From positions 1 through 5,623 of the forward strand of contig JBEGQX010000269.1 of NCBI GenBank assembly GCA_041180805.1: a stretch of 5,623 nt of DNA, given 5' to 3'. The notes under the pieces are model-generated. The model saw only the letters and a list, made by a program, of their open reading frames with translations, had not been told where the DNA came from and searched no databases. Position numbers and translations under genes: made by a program. Of the stretch, positions 1-5,623 are shown one piece after another; the first letter of the stretch is position 1; the number at the start of each line of letters is the position of its first letter. Source of the stretch: JBEGQX01 sp041180805 (lineage in GTDB: Bacteria; Planctomycetota; Planctomycetia; Gemmatales; Gemmataceae).

Positions 1-570
1 CAAGGTATTAGATAAGCCATCCCGAATTTCTAATGGAGTGACACCTGTGTCAGGATTAAAAAATCCCATATTTTCCGGAGGTGGTGGATCAACATAGCCA
101 GAAAACATTTGAACCGGATCAATATTTAGCATGGGAGTATAATCGATCGTTGCATATTTTCTACCATTTGGTGCCAACGGCATATACCCACTAATATTCG
201 GTGTAGAAGAACAAATAAACAGAGGCACTACGGTGGTAACAGCATCAATATTTGATCCTGTCTGCCAATAAGATGATTGGTCATACATTTTGAATAGGTT
301 TTCCTGCTCCAAATAAGGCAATAACTTTACAGGCCAATGAACATTTGAAAGATTGCCTTGCCCATAACCATTCGTGGCTGGAAATTCTAAAAATGTTGTT
401 TGATAATTTTGAAACGCAAGACCCAACTGTTTCAGATTATTAGTGCAGGATATTTTGCTGGCTGTTTCCCGCACCTTTTGGACAGCGGGAAGCAATAAGC
501 CCATCAATATTCCTATGATGGCAATGACAACCAGCAGTTCAATTAATGTGAAAGCTCTTTGCTTTTTCAT
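1..570 (-). CDS. DUF1559 domain protein with prepilin-type N-terminal methylation motif (partial, C-terminus off the left edge)
   Basis: The reading frame is open from an ATG at 570-568 to the window edge, giving 190 residues with no stop. The N-terminus is a textbook class III (type IV pilin/pseudopilin) leader. A short basic stretch MKKQRA is followed by FTLIELLVVIAIIGIL and a hydrophobic helix to about residue 33. Cleavage is expected between A6 and F7, which puts E11 at mature position 5. Next comes the family segment CTNNLKQLGLA (residues 42-52), and the visible part ends in DGLSNTL, the usual 'DGxSNT' block of DUF1559 (SBP_bac_10-type) proteins. The family is usually about 300 residues or more, so roughly a third is missing. 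These proteins are abundant in Planctomycetes; their role is unknown, with a pseudopilin-like surface or secretion role inferred from the leader. An in-frame ATG at 591-589 would add seven residues (MATPGIS). Neither start has a clear Shine-Dalgarno sequence; 570 gives the more typical leader. The gene is AT-richer than its neighbours. Confidence 0.93.
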   Translation of the reverse strand, partial: MKKQRAFTLIELLVVIAIIGILMGLLLPAVQKVRETASKISCTNNLKQLGLAFQNYQTTFLEFPATNGYGQGNLSNVHWPVKLLPYLEQENLFKMYDQSSYWQTGSNIDAVTTVVPLFICSSTPNISGYMPLAPNGRKYATIDYTPMLNIDPVQMFSGYVDPPPPENMGFFNPDTGVTPLEIRDGLSNTL

Positions 571-675
571 GGAAATACCGGGCGTGGCCATGAATCTAGA
601 ACGAGATTTATAATATCGTTTTTCCTTAGTAAAAAAACATTAAAAGGATACCTGACTGTTTTTAAATGCATTTTC
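571..675. other. AT-rich intergenic spacer between two minus-strand genes
   Basis: This 105-base gap separates the stop of the DUF1501 gene from the start of the DUF1559 gene. It is rich in A/T runs, and on the minus strand it holds TATTATAAAT at about 616-607. That could serve as a -10 region for the DUF1559 gene, but I found no matching -35 box at normal spacing. There is no GC-rich hairpin followed by a T-run, so no intrinsic terminator for the DUF1501 gene can be supported. The gap length and base composition suggest that the two genes are transcribed separately, which is an inference. Confidence 0.4.
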
Positions 676-2079
676 TTAAAACAAATTCAGCAGCGGGGCG
701 CCTTCAGCAAGCAGATCATAGGGGCGGTTTTCCTTGTCCCGCGCCTCCAGGTTTTCGATGTTCATCGCATGGTAGACTGTCTTGGTGATGTCCGCGGGTG
801 TGGTAATCTGCTGTTCGGGATATTCCGCGCGCTTGTCGGATGCGCCATGAATTTGCCCGCCCTTAATGCCACCGCCGGCCAGCAAAACACTGAGGCAATG
901 CGTCCAATGGTCACGACCCGCACCGTTTACGCCTCCACTGCGGGGATCGCCAATCTTGGGCTTACGACCCATCTCGGTACTTACCATTAGCAGGGTGGTG
1001 TCCAGAAGACCCCTGTCGGCCAAATCCTCGACCAAGGCGGAAAAGCCACGATCAAACTCGGGCAAAAGGTTTTCCTTCAGGCAATTAAAGTTATTGCCAT
1101 GGGTATCCCAACCGCCACCACTTTTGCATTTCTTGTCCAGCCGGTCATCCCCCAGCCAGAACACTGTGACAAAAGGAACCCCAGCCTCGACAAGCCTGCG
1201 GGCAAGCAGAAGGCTGGTGGCATTGGTGCTGCTGCCGTAACGCTGGCGGATTTTTTCAGGCTCGCTGGCAACATCAAATGCCTTGGTCGCCTGCGCCGAT
1301 GCCAAAAGCGACATGGCTTTTGCCTGAAGCTTATTCCAAGTTTGGGTCTTGGCAGAATGATCAAGCTGCCTGCGGGCACCATCCATCTTTTCCAGAATTG
1401 ATTGACGATCCTGCAGGCGGGCAGGGTTAAGGCTGGGGTCAAGACTTATGGAAGGCGAAGTAAACACCAATGGCTTGTCGATGGTACCAAGAACATACAA
1501 CGGGTCGTATTCCACACCCAGTCGGGCTCCAAACTGACCCGGCCTGGTATAGGGAAGCTTGGAAGGCTTTTCGGGCAGGGTTACCGCATTGGGCAGGTAT
1601 GTGTGCAAAGGGCGCTTGGCACTGATCACACTGCCCATGAAAGGCCAGTCATCCGGCATGGGAGTGCGGTTGTTTCCCAAGGTTAGAAAGCTTTGATCCG
1701 GCACATGGCCGGTCAGGTTGTAATAGTAACCAGCATGATGGTCGTTGGTGTTTACCGTGCCCTTGATGCCATTCACTATCGCTAAATGGTGGGCCTGTTT
1801 TGCCAGCATGGGCAAATGTTCGCACAAGCGGATTCCCGGGGCGGTGGTATCCATCTGTTGGAACAAACCGCGGTATTCCTCGGGCGCGTTAGGTTTCATA
1901 TCCCAGGTATCAATGTGAGAAGCACCACCCGAAAGGAAAAACAGAATGGTTGATTTGGCTTTACCCCTCTTGGTGGAAGGGTTTGCGGGTGCCGCCAGCG
2001 AAAGGGCTGGCTTACCCATGCCGAAACCTGCAATTCCAAGGGTTGAGGCTACTACAAAGGCGCGTCGCGAGGTCGCCAT
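676..2079 (-). CDS. DUF1501 domain-containing protein, Tat-exported
   Basis: This complete gene encodes 467 residues, the normal length for DUF1501. The N-terminus has a twin-arginine signal (SRRAFVVAS, residues 4-12), then a hydrophobic stretch to about residue 30, so the folded protein is probably exported by Tat. DUF1501 belongs to the alkaline phosphatase/sulfatase-like fold group. Family landmarks are GGASHIDTWD (51-60), the His-containing NDHHAGYYYNLTG (112-124), WDTH (324-327), EMGR (369-372), GRDHW (388-392) and the LLAGGGIKGG block (399-408). The Asp and His residues in these blocks are candidate metal ligands by analogy; no activity is established here. In planctomycetes DUF1501 genes often sit beside DUF1549/DUF1553 cytochrome-type genes; none is visible next to this copy. 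The start at 2079 is supported by a Shine-Dalgarno and by the position of the Tat motif. The gene is transcribed away from the DoxX-led operon. Confidence 0.95.
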   Translation of the reverse strand: MATSRRAFVVASTLGIAGFGMGKPALSLAAPANPSTKRGKAKSTILFFLSGGASHIDTWDMKPNAPEEYRGLFQQMDTTAPGIRLCEHLPMLAKQAHHLAIVNGIKGTVNTNDHHAGYYYNLTGHVPDQSFLTLGNNRTPMPDDWPFMGSVISAKRPLHTYLPNAVTLPEKPSKLPYTRPGQFGARLGVEYDPLYVLGTIDKPLVFTSPSISLDPSLNPARLQDRQSILEKMDGARRQLDHSAKTQTWNKLQAKAMSLLASAQATKAFDVASEPEKIRQRYGSSTNATSLLLARRLVEAGVPFVTVFWLGDDRLDKKCKSGGGWDTHGNNFNCLKENLLPEFDRGFSALVEDLADRGLLDTTLLMVSTEMGRKPKIGDPRSGGVNGAGRDHWTHCLSVLLAGGGIKGGQIHGASDKRAEYPEQQITTPADITKTVYHAMNIENLEARDKENRPYDLLAEGAPLLNLF

Positions 2080-2085
2080 GGGATG

Positions 2086-2090
2086 CTCCT
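2086..2090 (-). promoter_or_regulatory. Shine-Dalgarno site of the DUF1501 gene
   Basis: On the minus strand AGGAG lies six bases before the ATG at 2079-2077. This is a strong match at standard spacing and fixes the start of the DUF1501 reading frame. Confidence 0.75.
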
Positions 2091-2161
2091 AGGGGGGTAA
2101 CTTATAGTGTGCATAACAGATGTAACGGTGTCAACGGATATGGATTGGCAAAAACTTGAGA

Positions 2162-2194
2162 TTTTGACTAAAGCCGGCTTTGGAATCGTCAAAA
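2162..2194. repeat. Nested inverted repeat, candidate operator or RNA hairpin
   Basis: The outer arms are TTTTGAC (2162-2168) and GTCAAAA (2188-2194), a perfect 7-base inverted repeat. Between them is a perfect 12-base palindrome, AAAGCCGGCTTT (2170-2181). The two are not concentric, with one base between the left arms and six between the right arms. The position upstream of the plus-strand operon fits a regulator binding site or a leader hairpin. It is not a rho-independent terminator, because no T-run follows it on either strand. Confidence 0.45.
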
Positions 2195-2230
2195 AGGGTG
2201 CTACATAACTTATGGTTGATATTTGTTGGA

Positions 2231-2235
2231 AAGGG
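2231..2235 (+). promoter_or_regulatory. Probable ribosome binding site deciding the DoxX start
   Basis: AAGGG, within the purine-rich GGAAAGGG, lies six bases before the ATG at 2242. The upstream in-frame ATG at 2212 has no comparable purine stretch before it, so 2242 is preferred. Confidence 0.5.
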
Positions 2236-2241
2236 CGAACC

Positions 2242-2688
2242 ATGCCAGTCACAGTACCGGACATTCTCCAGGGATCCATGACCTTGATCGGCAGGATCTC
2301 GCTTTGTGCCATCTTTCTTACCAACGCGGTGGGGTTCAACATTCCCAATTTTGAAGAAGTGGTCAGCGCCATGGGTAGGGTGGGCATTCCACAACCCCGC
2401 TTTGCCCTTGTACTTGCGATTGGAATTCTTCTGGCCGGCAGCGGCATGCTAATCGTGGGCTGGAAATCCAAGGTGGGGGCCGCACTGCTCCTGTTCTACC
2501 TTACTGTTTCAAACATGTACTTCCACAACTTCTGGGTTATTAACGATCCGGTAATGCACAAGTTAGAGATGGTGCAATTTTTGAAGAATCTCTCCCTGAT
2601 GGGTGCTATGCTGCTGATCGTGGCAAATGGATCCGGACCCTACAGCCTGGATCTTCAGAAATCCCCCAGGGCAAAATTCTCGGGCTGA
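2242..2688 (+). CDS. DoxX family integral membrane protein
   Basis: The product is 148 residues with four predicted membrane helices at about 14-32, 53-74, 78-94 and 113-129, the normal size and topology of DoxX/DoxD-like proteins. Family-type features are the IGR start of helix 1 (16-18), FHNFW after helix 3 (94-98), QFLKNL (112-117) leading into helix 4, and a C-terminal GPYSLD (132-137). DoxX proteins are inner-membrane proteins of poorly defined function. Some are linked to thiosulfate:quinone oxidation (DoxD/DoxA) and others to redox stress, and none of those partners is visible here. An alternative ATG at 2212 would add ten residues (MVDICWKGRT) but lacks a ribosome binding site; one at 2278 would remove twelve. 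This is the first gene of a three-gene unit; the next gene starts three bases after its stop. Confidence 0.88.
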   Translation: MPVTVPDILQGSMTLIGRISLCAIFLTNAVGFNIPNFEEVVSAMGRVGIPQPRFALVLAIGILLAGSGMLIVGWKSKVGAALLLFYLTVSNMYFHNFWVINDPVMHKLEMVQFLKNLSLMGAMLLIVANGSGPYSLDLQKSPRAKFSG

Positions 2689-2691
2689 CCC

Positions 2692-3954
2692 ATGCTAAAG
2701 TTACCAGGAATCGCGACACTGTTCTGCGTTTTCCTGACAACTGCCACCCCGGGCCAACAACCCTCGCAAGATAAACCCATACCCGAGATCGACTCGGTAG
2801 TGCAGTCAATACTTTCAGACCTCAACATTCCGGGGGCAAGTATTGCCATCGCCCATAATGGTAAGCTGCTCTATACCCGGGGTTACGGCAAGGCAAACCA
2901 AGATACCCCGGTGCTGCCCACACACCTGTTTCGCATTGCCAGCATTTCAAAGCCCATCACCGCCATTGCAATCATGCAACTTGTGGAAGCCAATAAGTTG
3001 AAGCTTTCCGACAAGGTGACCGACATACTGACTTTCCAACCTGTTCTGGAGGGGGATGCCAAGCCCGACCAGCGCTGGAAAGAAATTACGATCGAACAGT
3101 TACTGCAACATCGGGCGGGTTTCAACCGGGATAAATCCTTCGACCCCATGTTTCGATCCACCGACATTGCCAGGGCAACCAAAACATCCGCACCCGCCAG
3201 CCCCGATGCGATCATCCGCTACATGATGGGCAGGCAACTGGATTTTGACCCAGGCACAGCCTATTCCTATTCCAATTTTGGATATTGTCTTCTTGGCAGG
3301 GTCATCGAAAAAAAATCAGGCCTGACTTACGAAAACTATGTTCGCAAGTATCTGCTGGAACCCTTGGGAATTCACGGCATGTGTATCGGACATTCCCTGG
3401 AGAAAGATCGTTCTTTCAACGAGGTGGAATACCACCCTCCCAAGCCACAAAAATATCCCTCGGTTTTTCCACCCCATGAACTTGTGAGACCCTCGTACGG
3501 CAATTGGTACCTGGAAGCCATGGATTCCCATGGCGGATGGATCGCCTCTGCAGTGGATCTTGCCCGAATTGCTAGCAGCTTGGATGAGGCCTCTTCTGTT
3601 TCCGTTTTAAACAGACAGTTCATCCAAAGAATGTTCCAGCGACCCGATTCCAGTTCGGAAGCTGTCTACTACGGGTTGGGCTGGCAGGTGCGGGATGTCG
3701 GTTCGGGCAAAATCAACACCTGGCATACCGGACTTCTTCCCGGAACATCCACCATCCTGGTTCGCAGGCATGATGGTTACTCTTGGGCAGTGCTTTTTAA
3801 TGGCACCACCGATCAAGGTAAAGGCAAACCACCCCAGCCTTCATCGATCATTGATCCCAAAATGCATCATGCCATTGATAGCGTAAAGCATTGGCCCAAC
3901 ACCGATCTTTTTCCCACCTACCTGAAAAACTCCAAATCCAAGGAAACACCATGA
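2692..3954 (+). CDS. Secreted serine hydrolase of the beta-lactamase (class C/PBP4*-like, MEROPS S12) family
   Basis: The product is 420 residues, beginning with a Sec-type signal peptide (MLKLPGIATLFCVFLTTATPG) cleaved at about residue 20. The mature protein has the active-site motifs of the beta-lactamase/transpeptidase-like fold. They are SISK (S84, K87; SxxK nucleophile and general base) in the context FRIASISKPITA, YSN (Y193-N195; YxN) after PGTAYS, and HTG (H345-G347), which replaces the KTG box as is common in esterase and D-aminopeptidase-type members. All three are present, so it should be catalytically active in the periplasm or outside the cell. The family includes class C beta-lactamases, D-Ala-D-Ala carboxypeptidases, D-aminopeptidases and esterases such as EstB; the sequence alone does not separate these, and antibiotic resistance should not be assumed. 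The three-base gap after the DoxX gene and the ATGA overlap with the SGNH gene indicate one operon with translational coupling. No strong Shine-Dalgarno precedes this start. Confidence 0.93.
   Translation: MLKLPGIATLFCVFLTTATPGQQPSQDKPIPEIDSVVQSILSDLNIPGASIAIAHNGKLLYTRGYGKANQDTPVLPTHLFRIASISKPITAIAIMQLVEANKLKLSDKVTDILTFQPVLEGDAKPDQRWKEITIEQLLQHRAGFNRDKSFDPMFRSTDIARATKTSAPASPDAIIRYMMGRQLDFDPGTAYSYSNFGYCLLGRVIEKKSGLTYENYVRKYLLEPLGIHGMCIGHSLEKDRSFNEVEYHPPKPQKYPSVFPPHELVRPSYGNWYLEAMDSHGGWIASAVDLARIASSLDEASSVSVLNRQFIQRMFQRPDSSSEAVYYGLGWQVRDVGSGKINTWHTGLLPGTSTILVRRHDGYSWAVLFNGTTDQGKGKPPQPSSIIDPKMHHAIDSVKHWPNTDLFPTYLKNSKSKETP
3940..3944 (+). promoter_or_regulatory. Shine-Dalgarno site of the SGNH hydrolase gene, inside the end of the preceding gene
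   Basis: AAGGA lies six bases before the ATG at 3951, within the last codons of the beta-lactamase-family gene. It supports 3951 over the in-frame upstream ATG at 3891, which would create a 64-base overlap and place a non-signal sequence ahead of the signal peptide. Confidence 0.7.
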
Positions 3955-5159
3955 TCCATTTCCTGACCGGCTTGTTGATCTCTTTGTCTATCCCACAACC
4001 AGGCCAGCATCTGCCACAACCCGGTGAGACTGTTTTGTTCCTGGGCGATTCCAACACCGCTGCGGGACATTTCATAGCCGACCTCGACACTTATTTTTCA
4101 CTGAGTAATCCAGGGAAAAAGAACATTACCCTGATCAACCTTGGTCTGCCCAGTGAAACCATCACGGGCCTAAGTGAACGCGATCATCCTTTTCCGAGGC
4201 CCGATGTCCACGAACGGTTGGATCGTGCGCTGAAAGCAACCTCACCCCATCGGGTTGTGGTGGGCTATGGCATGAACGATGGTGTCTATAGCCCTTTTGA
4301 TGAAAGCCGTTTCTCCAAATACCAGGAAGGCTACAAGAACCTTTTAAAGAAAACTTCGGCCATCAACGCCCGTGCCACACTGCTAACCCCCGATCCTTTT
4401 GAACCCAGGGCTGTGAAGGGGAAATCTCGGCCTGCAGGCCAGCCGGAATACAGCTATAAAAATCCCTTCGAGGATTATGACTCGGTGCTGGCAAAATACG
4501 CTGCCTGGCAGGTTTCTCAACAGACTGATTCCATGCCCGTGGCAGATGCCCACACCGCCCTTGGAGCAGCCTTAAAATCACGCAGGCAAAGTAAACCGGA
4601 TTTTCTTTTTTCAGGTGATGGCATTCATCCGAGCGTTTCGGGGCACTGGTTTGTGGCACAGGAAATCCTTCGCGCATGGAAAGCACCGGTGGGCCGCCAA
4701 AAGATCGCCTCCAAGCCGCAAAGTTTTCCCGCCACCATCGACATGACTGGCCATCTGCCATACGTCCCCGACCCCCGTTGGGAAGACTGGGTGCGCGATA
4801 GCTTTAGGAAATCCCATGGCACTCATACATTGATCATCAAGGATTTGGACAAGGGCTCTTATCAGCTTTCATGGCAGGGAAAAATCCTGGGTAAATTCAG
4901 CGAATTGGAATTTGCCAAAGGCATCGATTTGAACCAGTTTCAAGAACTGCCGTTTCATAAACTTGGCGAGGAACTGCGCAAGTTGGCAACCGAAAGAACC
5001 TATGTGTTGGGTGCAGCCATGCTGACAGAAGTTGGCCACAAACGACCCGCCACCGCGGTTGGCAAACCCATCGCCGAAGCCCGCAAGATCTACGATGCGA
5101 ACACCATCAAGATCCAAGAGATTCTTGGGAACAAAGTTGAGTTAAAGCTGGAAAAGTAA
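3951..5159 (+). CDS. Secreted SGNH/GDSL hydrolase family protein (esterase-like)
   Basis: The product is 402 residues from the ATG at 3951, which overlaps the preceding stop as ATGA and has a good ribosome binding site. The N-terminus (MIHFLTGLLISLSIPQPGQ) looks like a short signal peptide, though it lacks the usual Lys/Arg. The SGNH blocks are in order: GDSN (32-35, nucleophile S34), a block II Gly at about 65 (NLGLPSE), GMND (107-110, N109) and DGIH (223-226, catalytic D223 and H226). The hydrolase domain ends near residue 245. About 150 further residues follow and contain a probable beta-rich segment (about 290-330); similar C-terminal extensions occur in planctomycete SGNH proteins. Family members act on acetylated sugars, lipids or other esters. 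The substrate here is unknown, and a carbohydrate or peptidoglycan O-acyl ester is an inference from secretion and the neighbouring S12 hydrolase. It is the last gene of the operon and ends 12 bases before a convergent gene. Confidence 0.92.
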   Translation: MIHFLTGLLISLSIPQPGQHLPQPGETVLFLGDSNTAAGHFIADLDTYFSLSNPGKKNITLINLGLPSETITGLSERDHPFPRPDVHERLDRALKATSPHRVVVGYGMNDGVYSPFDESRFSKYQEGYKNLLKKTSAINARATLLTPDPFEPRAVKGKSRPAGQPEYSYKNPFEDYDSVLAKYAAWQVSQQTDSMPVADAHTALGAALKSRRQSKPDFLFSGDGIHPSVSGHWFVAQEILRAWKAPVGRQKIASKPQSFPATIDMTGHLPYVPDPRWEDWVRDSFRKSHGTHTLIIKDLDKGSYQLSWQGKILGKFSELEFAKGIDLNQFQELPFHKLGEELRKLATERTYVLGAAMLTEVGHKRPATAVGKPIAEARKIYDANTIKIQEILGNKVELKLEK

Positions 5160-5171
5160 GGCTACAAGACT

Positions 5172-5623
5172 CTACTTCTCAATCTTGAGGATGCGGTGGT
5201 TCATACTATCCGTGATGTAAAGTTCGCCGGTTGGGCCGGCGAGAATGCCATGGGGCTGGAATAGTTCCACGTGTTCGGGAGGGCCGCCGATTCCGCCCGA
5301 CCCTTTCTTCCCTGTGCCTGCCACCAGGGAAGACATTCCCGTTTTGGGGCTGTAACGAATAATGCGATGATTCTCCGTGTCGGCAATCAGAACGGTTCCA
5401 TCCCTGTCAATACTTAGATGCTTGGGGCCGTTCATCTCGGTTTGCAAAGCGGGGCCACCAACCCCCTTGGCGCCAGCTTTACCAGTTCCCATAACGGTCT
5501 TGATTACGCCCTGCTTGTCCACCACACGCAGCGCATGGCCGCCCCGCTCCAATATATAAAGGTTGCCATTGGCATCCATGCAGGCGGCACGGGGATCTAC
5601 CAGCGGACTTTCTGCCGCCTTGG
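5172..5623 (-). CDS. NHL-repeat beta-propeller protein (partial, N-terminus off the right edge)
   Basis: The frame is open from the right edge to the TAG at 5174-5172, giving 149 visible C-terminal residues. An internal ATG at 5579 is not the start: the frame continues upstream to the edge, and the residues there (PLVDPRAAC) lead directly into the first repeat. Three NHL-type blades can be read: GNLYILERGGHALRVVDKQG, then GTVLIADTENHRIIRYSPKTG and finally GELYITDSMNHRILKIEK at the C-terminus. They are separated by Gly-rich loops of the type MGTGKAG and AGTGKKG, and the HRI(I/L) ending is the NHL signature. A full protein would have about six blades, so the N-terminal part is missing and any signal peptide is not seen. 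NHL propellers are binding scaffolds, and planctomycetes have many secreted ones. No catalytic function can be assigned. It converges on the SGNH gene, so it is not part of that operon. Confidence 0.92.
   Translation of the reverse strand, partial: KAAESPLVDPRAACMDANGNLYILERGGHALRVVDKQGVIKTVMGTGKAGAKGVGGPALQTEMNGPKHLSIDRDGTVLIADTENHRIIRYSPKTGMSSLVAGTGKKGSGGIGGPPEHVELFQPHGILAGPTGELYITDSMNHRILKIEK

Larger units (their letters stand above)
2080..2241. promoter_or_regulatory. Divergent intergenic region between the DUF1501 gene and the DoxX-led operon
   Basis: This 162-base region lies between two divergently transcribed units and must hold both promoters unless they lie inside the genes. On the minus strand a perfect TTGACA (2138-2133) lies upstream of TATAAG (2110-2105), but their 22-base spacing is longer than the sigma-70 optimum, so this promoter is only tentative. 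On the plus strand TTGACT (2164-2169) has no good -10 partner at 16-18 bases. An inverted-repeat structure lies at 2162-2194. I see no additional gene in this region. Confidence 0.45.

Noticed and set aside
559..990. Open frame of 143 codons on the plus strand spanning the DUF1559/DUF1501 gap
   Set aside because: It overlaps the well-supported DUF1501 C-terminus and DUF1559 start on the other strand, has no family resemblance and no ribosome binding site. It is an antisense shadow.
2052..2471. Minus-strand frame of 139 codons across the DoxX gene and the divergent region
   Set aside because: It overlaps the DoxX coding sequence and the DUF1501 start, shows no recognisable domain, and its composition is that of an antisense frame.
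3891..3950. Upstream in-frame start for the SGNH hydrolase (ATG at 3891)
   Set aside because: It would overlap the preceding gene by 64 bases and bury the signal peptide behind 20 polar residues; the ATG at 3951 has AAGGA at correct spacing and a classic ATGA overlap.
2692..3954. Antibiotic-resistance beta-lactamase
   Set aside because: The fold motifs are shared with esterases, D-aminopeptidases and carboxypeptidases, and the HTG box and operon context do not point to a dedicated beta-lactamase.
4363..4761. Minus-strand frame of 132 codons inside the SGNH hydrolase gene
   Set aside because: It lies entirely within a gene with intact catalytic motifs; the residue content (many Arg, Trp, Cys) is typical of a shadow frame.
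5150..5182. Possible terminator hairpin between the convergent genes (AAGTA...TACTT)
   Set aside because: The stem is only about five A/T-rich base pairs with a long loop and no T-run, too weak to call.

Overview
The window looks like chromosomal DNA of a planctomycete. The evidence is the gene set: a DUF1559 protein with a type II/IV prepilin-like N-terminus, a Tat-exported DUF1501 protein, an NHL-repeat protein, and secreted serine and SGNH hydrolases. DUF1559 and DUF1501 proteins are greatly expanded in Planctomycetes (Pirellula/Gemmata-type lineages). The genus cannot be settled from this sequence. Most of the window has moderate GC, roughly 50-55% by eye; the leftmost ~650 bases are clearly AT-richer, near 40%.

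Layout, left to right: (1) 1-570, minus strand, the N-terminal 190 residues of a DUF1559 prepilin-like protein that runs off the left edge. (2) 571-675, a short AT-rich spacer. (3) 676-2079, minus strand, a complete DUF1501 protein with a twin-arginine signal and a good ribosome binding site. (4) 2080-2241, a divergent intergenic region with a compact inverted-repeat structure and a small direct repeat. (5) 2242-5159, plus strand, a tight three-gene unit: a DoxX-family membrane protein, a secreted beta-lactamase-fold serine hydrolase (3-nt gap) and a secreted SGNH/GDSL hydrolase (ATGA overlap). (6) 5172-5623, minus strand, the C-terminal part of an NHL-repeat beta-propeller protein, converging on the operon with a 12-base gap and running off the right edge.

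Almost all products are predicted to be exported or membrane bound, so this is a cell-envelope or secretome neighbourhood. The best functional inference is that the two hydrolases of the plus-strand operon are made together and act outside the cytoplasm on the same or related ester or amide substrates, with DoxX as a membrane partner of unknown role. No RNA gene, CRISPR array, insertion sequence or phage gene was seen. I see no convincing new defence or mobile system. The items most worth a second look are the operon pairing, the inverted repeat in the divergent promoter region and the composition change at the left end.
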